NCBI GenBank assembly: GCA_949740535.1
Contig: CATJHO010000119.1
Location: 1 to 51,641, forward strand
Length of the DNA stretch: 51,641 nt
Direction of reading: 5' to 3'
From: an uncultured Lachnospiraceae bacterium
GTDB lineage: Bacteria > Bacillota > Clostridia > Lachnospirales > Lachnospiraceae
The notes under the pieces were generated by a model. The model searched no databases and was not told the origin of the DNA. It saw only the letters and a program-made list of their open reading frames with translations. Below, piece after piece: positions 27,177 through 34,985 of the stretch (the first letter of the stretch is position 1; the number at the start of each line of letters is the position of its first letter). The position numbers and the translations under genes were made by a program.

Positions 27177-28541
27177 ATGAAGAAGAATGATTTGTTTACA
27201 GTAAAGATAGAAGGAATGGGAAACGAAGGGGAAGGCATCGGGAAGGTGGATGGCTTTCCTTTGTTCATTAAAGATGCGCTGCCTGGGGATACGGTATCAG
27301 TTAAGGCTGTTAAGATAAAAAAAACCTATGGATATGCCAGACTGATGGAGATTCAGGAGGCTTCGCCGGATCGTACAGAACCTGGATGTCTCCTTAACCG
27401 GGCCTGCGGAGGCTGTCAGATACAGGCACTTTCTTATGAAAAACAGTTGGAATTTAAATGGGAGAAGGTGCGGAACCAGCTGGTGCGGATTGGAGGATTT
27501 ACGGATCCTCTGGTGCTGCCGGTTATTGGAATGGAGGAGCCTTATCATTATCGGAATAAGGCACAGTTTCCGTTTGGAAGAGATCGGGATGGAAAGAATG
27601 TGACCGGTTTTTATGCGAGCCGGACCCACAGGATCATTCCCAATACAGACTGCGCACTGGGGGTGCCGGAGAATCAGCAGATTCTGAAGATTATCCTGGA
27701 GTTTATGGACAAAGAGGGAATTGCAGCTTATGAGGAGACTTCCGGGGAAGGCCTGCTGCGTCATGTATTGATCCGTAAGGGGTTTGCCACGGGAGAACTG
27801 ATGGTCTGTCTTGTCATAAATGGGGAGGAAATGCCAGGAATAGAAGCACTGGCGGACTCGCTTTTTGAGATTCCGGGTATGACCAGTGTGACTCTGAATA
27901 TAAACCAAAAGAATACCAATGTGATTATGGGAGAACAGCTGATACCTGTAAGAGGAAAGACGTTTATCACAGATCGGATTGGCCCGATTCAGTATCAGAT
28001 TTCTCCGCGGTCTTTTTATCAGGTGAATCCCGTACAGACAAAGCGGCTCTATGAGACGGCTTTGGAATATGCAGGACTTACGGGAACCGAGAATGTCTGG
28101 GATCTGTACTGCGGGATAGGAACCATCTCACTGTTTCTGGCTCAGCGGGCCGGGAAGGTGTATGGGGTGGAAGTGGTGCCGGAGGCTGTGGCGGACGCAG
28201 AAAAGAATGCGCAGCTGAACGGAATCCGCAATGTGGAATTTTATCTGGGGAAAGCTGAGGAAGTTCTGCCGGATAAATACAAAAAAGAGGGAATCCGGGC
28301 TGATGTGATTGTGGTGGATCCGCCCCGGAAGGGATGTGATGCTGCCTGCCTGGATACGATGATTCGTATGAAGCCAAAGCGTATCGTTTATGTGAGCTGT
28401 GATTCGGCTACTCTGGCGCGGGATCTGAAGATTCTGTGTGAGGGCGGATATGAGCTTGTGAAGGTGCAGCCGGTGGATATGTTTCCTCAAACAGCGGGGA
28501 TTGAGAATACTGCCCTTTTGAAATGGAGAGAAGAGAAATGA
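27177..28541 (+). CDS. rlmD: 23S rRNA (uracil-C5)-methyltransferase, RlmD/TrmA family
   Basis: A 454-residue RNA methyltransferase that adds C5-methyl to a uracil in 23S rRNA using SAM; the Bacillota members act on U747 and/or U1939 (RlmCD), so the exact site is not certain. An N-terminal TRAM RNA-binding domain (about 1-60) is followed by the Fe-S cysteines in NRACGGCQIQ. The catalytic half has motif I DLYCGIGTISLFLA, the DPPRKGCD motif, and the nucleophile Cys in YVSCDSATLARDL. The gene lies 15 bases after the YhaM-type gene and overlaps the next start by four bases (ATGA at 28538-28541). Confidence 0.93.
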   Translation: MKKNDLFTVKIEGMGNEGEGIGKVDGFPLFIKDALPGDTVSVKAVKIKKTYGYARLMEIQEASPDRTEPGCLLNRACGGCQIQALSYEKQLEFKWEKVRNQLVRIGGFTDPLVLPVIGMEEPYHYRNKAQFPFGRDRDGKNVTGFYASRTHRIIPNTDCALGVPENQQILKIILEFMDKEGIAAYEETSGEGLLRHVLIRKGFATGELMVCLVINGEEMPGIEALADSLFEIPGMTSVTLNINQKNTNVIMGEQLIPVRGKTFITDRIGPIQYQISPRSFYQVNPVQTKRLYETALEYAGLTGTENVWDLYCGIGTISLFLAQRAGKVYGVEVVPEAVADAEKNAQLNGIRNVEFYLGKAEEVLPDKYKKEGIRADVIVVDPPRKGCDAACLDTMIRMKPKRIVYVSCDSATLARDLKILCEGGYELVKVQPVDMFPQTAGIENTALLKWREEK

Positions 28542-29320
28542 ATCGAGAAGAATTTCAGAAAAAGCTGAACAGACTGGGCGGATTGGCCGGAAGGAAGCAG
28601 AACCGCCTTACGGTGGAGGAAGTGAAGGATTTTTTTGATGGAATGGAACTGGCTCAAGAACAGTTTGAATTGATATATGCTTATCTGGCGTCGCGGCAGG
28701 TGACAGTGGAAGGTTATGTTCCTGCTAAAAAGCCAGAGGAGCGGGGGCCGGATCCGCTCCCGCTGACAGCAGAGGAGGAAAATTTTCTGCGTAGTTACCA
28801 GGGAGACTTAGACAGGCTGGAACTGCTGGAAGAGGCAGAGCTTCTGGCTCTGTGCAGGCAGGTGGAGGAAACGGGAGACGGATTTGCCAAGGCCAGGCTT
28901 ACGGAACAGCTTCTGCCGGAGGTTCTCAAGCTGGCAGAAGGGTTTCGCGGCAGGGAGGTTCTTCTGGGGGATCTGGTGCAGGAGGGAAACATCGGCCTGA
29001 TGCTTGCCATGGAAACACTGGGAATGCGGGAGCCGGAATGCTCAGCCCTGGAATATCTGCGCAGACAGATCTGCCGCGCAATGGCCCAGGCAGTAGAGGA
29101 TAACCGTTCTGAGAAAGAGGCCGGGAATCTGCTGGCAGGACGGCTGAATCATCTGCGTGATGAGATAAAAAAGCTTACGGATGAACTGGAGCGGGAGATT
29201 TCCGTGGAAGAGCTTGCGGTATATTTGGATATGCCGGCAGAAGAGATCTTGGATCTGCTGAAGCTGGCGGGAGAGGGAACCGGTGGTGAGGCCGGTGAGC
29301 CTTCAAAAGGAGAGGAGTGA
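28538..29320 (+). CDS. Sigma-70-like protein lacking region 4
   Basis: A 260-residue soluble protein resembling the N-terminal two thirds of RpoD. Residues 1-62 look like region 1.1 (KKLNRLGGLAGRKQNRLTVEE). Residues 75-140 look like regions 1.2/2.1 (LTAEEENFL, ending LPEVLKLAEGF), followed by the region 2 signature LVQEGNIGLMLAMETL. Residues 215-240 look like region 3 (EISVEELAVYLDMPAEEIL). The aromatic melting residues and the RTIRIP-like -10-reading segment are not visible, and there is no region 4 (-35 recognition); the protein ends in a low-complexity GEAGEPSKGEE tail. I infer an RNA-polymerase-binding or sigma-mimic role rather than a working sigma factor. An alternative start exists at 28523, but ATG 28538 overlaps the rlmD stop (ATGA) and is better placed for GGAGAGAAG. 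Confidence 0.72.
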   Translation: MNREEFQKKLNRLGGLAGRKQNRLTVEEVKDFFDGMELAQEQFELIYAYLASRQVTVEGYVPAKKPEERGPDPLPLTAEEENFLRSYQGDLDRLELLEEAELLALCRQVEETGDGFAKARLTEQLLPEVLKLAEGFRGREVLLGDLVQEGNIGLMLAMETLGMREPECSALEYLRRQICRAMAQAVEDNRSEKEAGNLLAGRLNHLRDEIKKLTDELEREISVEELAVYLDMPAEEILDLLKLAGEGTGGEAGEPSKGEE

Positions 29321-29328
29321 ACCTGCAG

Positions 29329-30222
29329 ATGAAAAAATGGCTGAGTGTAGTTCTGATTTTCACCCTGTTGCTTTCGGGATGTTCTTCCCAAAAGAGTGAG
29401 GGAATCCGGGAGGAAGAATTCACCACGCCGGGCGGCGAGACAGGGTGGATCTATCTGCCGGAGGGGATAAAAACAGATACGGATCAGAAAAAGCCTCTGG
29501 TGCTGATGACATGCGCTGTGGGAGAGGAGCCTGCAGAGAAGGTGAAGGAAGCCGGCTGGTTCAAGCAGGCAGAGGAGGCTGGCTTTATGGTGCTGGTGCC
29601 GAAGTATAAAACTACGGAGACCTTCAGCCAGACAGGAAGAATCATGGATGTCGTAAATTATGCCATCCAGCACTATCCGGTGGACACCACCCGGATTTAT
29701 GCCACGGGATTTTCCAATGGCGGCGGTGCCGTGTCAGCACTGGCCAACGACTATCCGGAAGTTTTTGCGGCTGTCAGCTGTATGAGCTGGATGATACCGC
29801 TTAAGAACCCGGATATGGACTATGAGATGCCGTTTCAGGTCATTCAGGGCAGCGAGGATCTGACCCTGGAAATGGATTCTGGTTCCATGCGGGTGATGGA
29901 TGATGTGGTCTGGGGCATTGAGTCCATGATGCGGTACAATCATCTTCTGGAAAAGGGTGAGGCCAAGGATTTTGACAAGACAGAGTACTGGGGGTATGAG
30001 CCCGACAAAGTAGAGACCGGGACAATTGATGGAAGAGTCTGGACCTTCAGCAATTATTATAAAGATGGCTACACAGCACCCTTTGCCCAGTTTGTGCTGG
30101 TTGAAGGAGCCAAGCATGAATTGAATGAATATAAGGCTTTTGCGGCCTGGGAGTTTTTGCGGCATTACACACGAGGAGAGGATGGAGCGCTTGTAGAAGT
30201 GGAAGAAACAGTCACTGAATAG
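29329..30222 (+). CDS. Alpha/beta-hydrolase (PHB-depolymerase/feruloyl-esterase-like) lipoprotein
   Basis: A 297-residue exported lipoprotein with an N-terminal hydrophobic segment and lipobox LLSGC (Cys18). The hydrolase domain shows the nucleophile elbow GFSNGG (Ser129) and a late His in GAKHELNE, with GSEDLTLE a candidate for the acid region. The overall layout is that of the PHB depolymerase/LpqC-type esterase family. The substrate is unknown; plant-wall esters or other acyl esters are possible. ATG 29329 gives a classic lipoprotein start; GTG 29317 is a possible alternative just behind AGGAGAGGAG, so the exact start is uncertain. It is the last gene of the HtrA-like cluster. Confidence 0.82.
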   Translation: MKKWLSVVLIFTLLLSGCSSQKSEGIREEEFTTPGGETGWIYLPEGIKTDTDQKKPLVLMTCAVGEEPAEKVKEAGWFKQAEEAGFMVLVPKYKTTETFSQTGRIMDVVNYAIQHYPVDTTRIYATGFSNGGGAVSALANDYPEVFAAVSCMSWMIPLKNPDMDYEMPFQVIQGSEDLTLEMDSGSMRVMDDVVWGIESMMRYNHLLEKGEAKDFDKTEYWGYEPDKVETGTIDGRVWTFSNYYKDGYTAPFAQFVLVEGAKHELNEYKAFAAWEFLRHYTRGEDGALVEVEETVTE

Positions 30223-30250
30223 TGGAAAATGCGAATGGTGTATAGAAAAG

Positions 30251-30293
30251 GAGCATCCCATGTGCCAGACGACATTTGGGGTGCTCTCTTCTT
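30251..30293. terminator. Bidirectional terminator between esterase and csp genes
   Basis: A 10-base stem (30251-30260 with 30277-30286, one G-U pair) is flanked by T-rich sequence on both strands (TCTTCTTT on the plus strand, CTTTTC on the minus). It serves the convergent esterase and cold-shock transcripts. Confidence 0.85.
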
Positions 30294-30324
30294 TGTGAAA
30301 CTTAAACCTTTGTGAAACTCAAAC
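30291..30324. repeat. 17-base tandem duplication just after the csp stop codon
   Basis: Two copies (30291-30307 and 30308-30324) differ at one base and abut the cold-shock gene's stop codon. They are probably a local slippage duplication. Confidence 0.7.
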
Positions 30325-30531
30325 TTAAGCGACAACAACTACGTTGGTTGCCTGGGGTCCGCGATTGCCCTCTGTGATGTCGAAGGTTACGGTCTGGCCC
30401 TCTTCCAGTGTCTTGAATCCTTCGGCTACAATGCCGGAGAAGTGTACGAATACGTCCTCGCCAGTTTCGGAGTTGGTAATGAAACCATATCCTTTTGTGC
30501 CGTTGAACCATTTTACTGTACCTTTGTTCAT
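30325..30531 (-). CDS. Cold-shock protein (Csp family)
   Basis: A 68-residue single-domain nucleic-acid chaperone of the CspA/CspB type. It starts [18 protein letters not shown], with RNP1 (KGYGFI) and RNP2 (VFVHF) visible. These proteins bind single-stranded RNA and DNA and melt secondary structure, and some act as transcription antiterminators. AGGAGG lies 9 bases upstream of the ATG at 30531. The frame is open further upstream, but that sequence is the untranslated leader. The leader is long (about 136 bases) and holds a terminator-like hairpin, suggesting leader-mediated control. Confidence 0.97.
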   Translation of the reverse strand: MNKGTVKWFNGTKGYGFITNSETGEDVFVHFSGIVAEGFKTLEEGQTVTFDITEGNRGPQATNVVVVA

Positions 30532-30580
30532 TAAAAGATACCTCCTAATTAAGTACTCTTCCGCATATCTTCTCCGAGAT

Positions 30581-30634
30581 AAAAAAACATGTTCTGCAAG
30601 CATCATGTATAGAATGATTACTTACAAAACATGT
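30581..30634 (-). promoter_or_regulatory. Terminator-like hairpin (attenuator candidate) in the csp leader
   Basis: On the minus strand a 14-base-pair outer stem (30634-30621 with 30600-30587) contains two G-U pairs. It encloses an inner 5-base stem (ATCAT with ATGAT) and is followed at once by a run of six or more T. It sits about 33 bases downstream of the predicted transcript start and 50 bases before the coding start. It therefore looks like an intrinsic terminator inside the csp leader. Confidence 0.7.
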
Positions 30635-30673
30635 GAATCAACCTTCATCAAAAATATACTTCAATGCACTTTC

Positions 30674-30702
30674 ATAGTAGCCTATTTGGGAAGAAATGTC
30701 AA
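30674..30702 (-). promoter_or_regulatory. Consensus sigma-A promoter of csp
   Basis: On the minus strand: TTGACA (30702-30697), exactly 17 bases, TACTAT (30679-30674). The predicted start near 30667 leaves a leader of about 136 bases. Confidence 0.85.
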
Positions 30703-30785
30703 GTAAAAATAATGGAATTTTATGGGATTTTGTTAAAAAATTGTTACTTTTTGAGTGTATAACAAGTTAAAAAGCGGGGAGAACC

Positions 30786-31751
30786 TTATGAAACCGAGGG
30801 GTTCCACTGCTTATTTACTGCATTCAATACCTCAATGGCACTTACGGTCATATCTTCTGTCATAACAGGGCTTTCACACAGATGCTTCCGAATACACTGC
30901 TCAGCATGGAGTATCTCATAGACCAGTTCGTATTCGCAGGGATATTCCAATATAACAGGATCCCGGCTGGGATAATGAAGAACTGCTCTGCGGGCTTTCC
31001 AGTATTCAGGGATTTCAATAAATCCCTTTTCCCCGTACAGATAAGCTGTGTGGGTGGTGGTTACAGAAGTGCTTGTCTTATTGGTAAATAAGAGACCATT
31101 TTCCATCAGCATGGAAACTGCAAACTGGCTTTCTACAGAGGTATGGCTTCTGGTGCAGAGCCCGGTCCACTCCACAACCTTGCAGTCGAAGAGATACTGC
31201 ATAAGCTGAAGACTGTAAATAGCGTTTCCGTAGAGGGGACCGCCGCCCTTTTCGGGATCAAAGAACCAGGTGTTGTACCCTGGATCAAAGGAACTTGAAA
31301 AATCTGCCATTTTCACGGCGCCCAGAGATCCATCCTGAAGAATTTTTTTGATGCGCTGGATGACAGGCAGAAAGAGAACCTTCTGGGTTTCCATGATAAA
31401 AAGCCCCTTTTCACGGGCAAGAGCGAATAATTCACGAGATTCTTCGGCATGCAGGGTAAAGGGTTTTTCACAGAGAACATGCTTGCCCTGCTCCAAAGCC
31501 ATTTTGGCATACCGGTAATGCTGGCTGTTGATCATGGCCACATAGGCAGCATCAATTTCGTCAGAACAGAGAAGCTCCTCATAGCTTCCGTAAGCCTTTG
31601 GGATATTCCAGAGAGCGGCCTTTCCGGCTGCACGTTCCGGATTCCGTGATGCCAGGGCGGCAGCCTGACAGCCTGGAACAGATTGAACGGCACGGATAAA
31701 GCGGGGAGCAATCGAGGAAGTGCTTAAAATTCCAAAACGCAGTTTTTCCAT
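30786..31751 (-). CDS. Gfo/Idh/MocA family oxidoreductase
   Basis: A 321-residue NAD(P)-dependent oxidoreductase. The N-terminal Rossmann domain starts KLRFGILSTSSIAPRF. The family motif CEKPF (Glu95-Lys96-Pro97) carries the conserved Lys of the active site. The C-terminal alpha/beta domain (about 130-321) binds the sugar or other substrate. The nearest relatives I recognise are the dihydrodiol-dehydrogenase-like branch, but the substrate cannot be read. It begins 21 bases after the murF stop, the last gene of a run that otherwise makes cell-envelope precursors. Confidence 0.88.
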   Translation of the reverse strand: MEKLRFGILSTSSIAPRFIRAVQSVPGCQAAALASRNPERAAGKAALWNIPKAYGSYEELLCSDEIDAAYVAMINSQHYRYAKMALEQGKHVLCEKPFTLHAEESRELFALAREKGLFIMETQKVLFLPVIQRIKKILQDGSLGAVKMADFSSSFDPGYNTWFFDPEKGGGPLYGNAIYSLQLMQYLFDCKVVEWTGLCTRSHTSVESQFAVSMLMENGLLFTNKTSTSVTTTHTAYLYGEKGFIEIPEYWKARRAVLHYPSRDPVILEYPCEYELVYEILHAEQCIRKHLCESPVMTEDMTVSAIEVLNAVNKQWNPSVS

Positions 31752-31772
31752 AAAGGATTCCTTTCAGTAGAC

Positions 31773-33152
31773 TTATGCATTCCCGGTTTTCTTTAAATAT
31801 TCCACGATTTCTTCAAATTCCATAAAGTGAGAGGCCTTGACCAAAATGGAATCACCCTGGGAGAGCAGGAGAGGAAGAGCATCCAGCAATTCCTGCTTTG
31901 TATCAAAATGGCGGAAGATTATATCCGGGTTCTTAGCTTCAATGCCGCGGGCCGTTTCTTTGGATAGTTCGCCTACCAGAAATACGGCATCCACACCGGC
32001 ATCCGCCGCATGACATCCTACATTGTAGTGGAGAAGCTTTTCGTTTTGCCCCAGCTCGCCCATATCACCCAGGATGGCAGTCTTCCGGCCCAGAGCACAG
32101 CTGAGTACATCCAGAGAGGCACACATGGAAACGGGATTGGCATTGTAGCAGTCATCCAGAATATCCCATTTTGGGGTGTGAATAAGATTGTTGCGCCCGC
32201 TGACCGGAGTAAGGCTTTCAATACCAGCCTTAATTTCATCCAAAGACAGATTAAGCGCAAGCCCCACGGCGGTTCCGGCCAGAGCATTGTAAACCATATG
32301 GCGGCCGGGAATGGGAATGAGAGCCTGAAAGGATCCGGCTTTTGTGACAAAGGTACAGCGGGTTCCGCCAAGACCGAGATTTTCGATGTCTTCGGCATAG
32401 AGATCATGGCAGGAATCAAGGCCGAAGAAACAGGGTACAGGAGTACGGTTTTCTTTCAGGGTAATAAGCTTATCGTCATCGCCGTTTAAAATAATTCTGG
32501 CTCCCGGCTGAGCCTCCTGGAACATTTCAGTCTTTGCCTTTAGAATTCCGTCCCGATCGATGAGATTTTCCAGATGGCAGAGGCCAATATTGGTGAGAAC
32601 GCAGATATTGGGTTTGGCCATTCGTCCTAAACGGGTCATTTCTCCAAAATCGCTGATCCCCATTTCCAGCACTGCGGCTTCATGTTCTTCCCGGATGCGG
32701 AAAATGGTTAAGGGAAGTCCGATCTCATTGTTGAAGTTTCCCTCGGTCTTTAATACGCTATATTTCTGTGCCAGAACAGCGGCGATCATTTCTTTGGTGC
32801 TGGTTTTTCCCACACTGCCGGAGATTCCGATTACGGGGATGGATAAGGTATTACGGTAATATTCAGCCAGACTTTTTAAAGCCTGCAGACAGGAATCCAC
32901 CAGAATACAGGGGCCGGCGGGATGTTCCGGAAGCTGTTCACAGAGGACACAGGCGGCGCCCTTAGCGAAAACTGAGGGGATAAAGCTGTGGCCGTCTGCC
33001 CGTTCTCCCTTTATGGCGGCGAAAAGACAGCCGGGCTCCGCCTTGCGGCTGTCAATGACGACACCGGTTACCTCCAGAGTCCGCTTGGAATCTTCTCCGA
33101 TATAAGTTCCCCCGCAGGCGAGGGCGATTTGATTTAAAGACATCTCTTTCAT
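31773..33152 (-). CDS. murF: UDP-N-acetylmuramoyl-tripeptide--D-alanyl-D-alanine ligase
   Basis: MurF adds D-Ala-D-Ala to UDP-MurNAc-tripeptide, the last cytoplasmic step in pentapeptide synthesis. From ATG 33152 it has 459 residues. Visible are the Mur-ligase P-loop GISGSVGKTSTKEM, the following EGNFNNEIGLPLT, the ALEMGISDFGEM-like central domain, and the C-terminal DDCYNANPVSM motif. The chosen start overlaps the ddl stop by four bases (ATGA) and follows AAAGGAA; the frame is open upstream to 33206, inside ddl. Being coupled to ddl makes sense because Ddl produces its dipeptide substrate. Confidence 0.95.
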   Translation of the reverse strand: MKEMSLNQIALACGGTYIGEDSKRTLEVTGVVIDSRKAEPGCLFAAIKGERADGHSFIPSVFAKGAACVLCEQLPEHPAGPCILVDSCLQALKSLAEYYRNTLSIPVIGISGSVGKTSTKEMIAAVLAQKYSVLKTEGNFNNEIGLPLTIFRIREEHEAAVLEMGISDFGEMTRLGRMAKPNICVLTNIGLCHLENLIDRDGILKAKTEMFQEAQPGARIILNGDDDKLITLKENRTPVPCFFGLDSCHDLYAEDIENLGLGGTRCTFVTKAGSFQALIPIPGRHMVYNALAGTAVGLALNLSLDEIKAGIESLTPVSGRNNLIHTPKWDILDDCYNANPVSMCASLDVLSCALGRKTAILGDMGELGQNEKLLHYNVGCHAADAGVDAVFLVGELSKETARGIEAKNPDIIFRHFDTKQELLDALPLLLSQGDSILVKASHFMEFEEIVEYLKKTGNA

Positions 33153-34210
33153 AGACGGGTTTCCTTTTCGTATCCGGACAGAGAAACAGCGATCAGTTTT
33201 TCGCACAGTGCTTCAAAGGACATGCCGATGGCGGCAGCTTCCTGGGGCAGCAGGCTGGTGGGGGTCATGCCCGGAAGCGTATTGGCCTCCAGACAGTAGA
33301 AGGACTGATCCTGGGTGTCCATCATAAAATCAATACGGGCATAAGAAGTAAGCTTCAGTGCTTCAAAAACCTGTTCTGCATAGGTTTGTAACTGCAGGGT
33401 TAATTCTGCGCTCAGATCTGCCGGACAGGTTTCGATGGTACTGCCGGGCTGATACTTGTTCTTATAATCGTAAAAGCCCTGAATAGGTGCAATTTCTATG
33501 ACGGGAAGAGCTTTGCCGTCAATGACACCCACGGAAAATTCGCGTCCGGTAATAAACTGTTCAACAATGACATCTTCCTCGAAAGTATAAGCTTCCTGAA
33601 GGGCGCCCGGCAGATCCTCTGGCCGGTCTACCCGGTAAGCGCCCACGCTGGAACCGCCGCAGACTGGTTTTACCATACAGGGATAGGGAACAGAAGCTGG
33701 ATCCACAGTCTGGCCGTACTTGAGAGAAATGCCGGCAGGAGCGGGGATTCCTGCTTCCCGGAATAGTTGCTTTGAGAGGCTTTTGTCCATGGCCAGGGCG
33801 CTGCTTAAATAACCTGAGCCGGTGTAACGGATGCCCATAAGATCGAAGGCTGCCTGAATGCGGCCGTCTTCTCCATTAGCGCCGTGAAGTCCCAGAAATA
33901 CAATGTCAGCCAATTCGCAGAGAGCCAGTACGTTGGGGCCGAACATGCTCCGCCCGCCATCTTTACGCTGATTTTTAAGGTTGGACAGATCCGGATGGGA
34001 TTCAGAAACAGCCTGAATATCTGCGGCCCAGTCGACAGGCGATTCAAAGAGCGCGTCCGTGACAGGAGCTTCTGTCTCCAGACCCAGATAGACATCCAGA
34101 AGAATGGCATGGTGTCCACAGGCTTTCAGGGCATAGTATATCTTGCTGCCGGAACTTAGTGAAACATCCCGCTCGGTACTGGTACCTCCGGCTAAAACTA
34201 CAATTTTCAT
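33149..34210 (-). CDS. ddl: D-alanine--D-alanine ligase
   Basis: Ddl is an ATP-grasp enzyme that joins two D-alanines for the peptidoglycan stem. From ATG 34210 it has 353 residues. Visible motifs are VVLAGGTSTERDVSLSSG at the N-terminus, HGANGEDGRIQ, the ATP-grasp lid PCMVKPVCGGSSVGAYRV, and the C-terminal metal-binding EANTLPGMTPTSLLPQ. The frame extends to ATG 34228, but the ribosome site GAGGAG lies between the two ATGs, which fixes the start at 34210. It overlaps murF by four bases and is followed by it in the same pathway. Confidence 0.96.
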   Translation of the reverse strand: MKIVVLAGGTSTERDVSLSSGSKIYYALKACGHHAILLDVYLGLETEAPVTDALFESPVDWAADIQAVSESHPDLSNLKNQRKDGGRSMFGPNVLALCELADIVFLGLHGANGEDGRIQAAFDLMGIRYTGSGYLSSALAMDKSLSKQLFREAGIPAPAGISLKYGQTVDPASVPYPCMVKPVCGGSSVGAYRVDRPEDLPGALQEAYTFEEDVIVEQFITGREFSVGVIDGKALPVIEIAPIQGFYDYKNKYQPGSTIETCPADLSAELTLQLQTYAEQVFEALKLTSYARIDFMMDTQDQSFYCLEANTLPGMTPTSLLPQEAAAIGMSFEALCEKLIAVSLSGYEKETRL

Positions 34211-34243
34211 AATTATTTCACTCCTCATATGCCTGTATACGGA

Positions 34244-34975
34244 TTACAGCAGGTTTTTGTTTTTATCCAGCATTTCCTGGATCCGGTCTCTGGTATAGGA
34301 ACCTAAGAATTTCCGCTCTTCTTTGGGCAGTTCGTTGGGAAGAATGGGGGTCCCGTATTCCAGTATCACATGGCAGGAACGGACAAAAGGCAGATGATTT
34401 TCAAAGATTTCCGCAGAATTGGTGATGGCCATAGGAATAATGGGACATCCAGTCTTCTCTGCAATCTTCATACTGCCCTCCTTAAAGGGAAGCATTTCGT
34501 CCGTGCGGTTTCTCGTTCCCTCCGGGAAAATACAGATGGAGATTCCTCTTTTAATATATTCAATTCCCTGCAGGATGGTTTTTAATCCGGCCTTAATATC
34601 CTCCCGATCCAAAAACAGACAATAAAGAGCTTTCATCCAATCCCGCAGGAGCCAGTAGCGGAGCATCTCTACTTTGGCCACATAGCCGGTGAGACGTGGA
34701 CAGCGGGAATAGGTGAGAAGAATATCAAAATAACTGCGGTGGTTTCCGATATAAAGGACAGCCTGATCTTTGGGGACATTTTCTTCGCCAATGACCGTCA
34801 GACGTACACCGGCAGTCTTCAGCATCAGCTTGAAAGCGGTCTGTACCATGCGCAGACAGCTGTAATCCTTTGCCTGCTGATTAAACTTTCCGATCACCCA
34901 TTCTATCAAAAGAACAGGAATTCCCAAAAGCAGGTAAAGAAAAAGCATTAATACTATAATGATAAATCGAATCAT
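34244..34975 (-). CDS. plsC: 1-acyl-sn-glycerol-3-phosphate acyltransferase
   Basis: A 243-residue membrane-bound acyltransferase making phosphatidic acid from lysophosphatidic acid. An N-terminal hydrophobic helix (about 2-28) is followed by the HX4D catalytic motif in GNHRSYFDI, the FPEGTRNR substrate-binding motif, and PIIPMAITNS. It starts 10 bases after the malQ stop and ends 33 bases before ddl, so it is embedded in an operon with glucan and cell-wall genes. Confidence 0.93.
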   Translation of the reverse strand: MIRFIIIVLMLFLYLLLGIPVLLIEWVIGKFNQQAKDYSCLRMVQTAFKLMLKTAGVRLTVIGEENVPKDQAVLYIGNHRSYFDILLTYSRCPRLTGYVAKVEMLRYWLLRDWMKALYCLFLDREDIKAGLKTILQGIEYIKRGISICIFPEGTRNRTDEMLPFKEGSMKIAEKTGCPIIPMAITNSAEIFENHLPFVRSCHVILEYGTPILPNELPKEERKFLGSYTRDRIQEMLDKNKNLL

Positions 34976-34985
34976 GGACGGCCTC

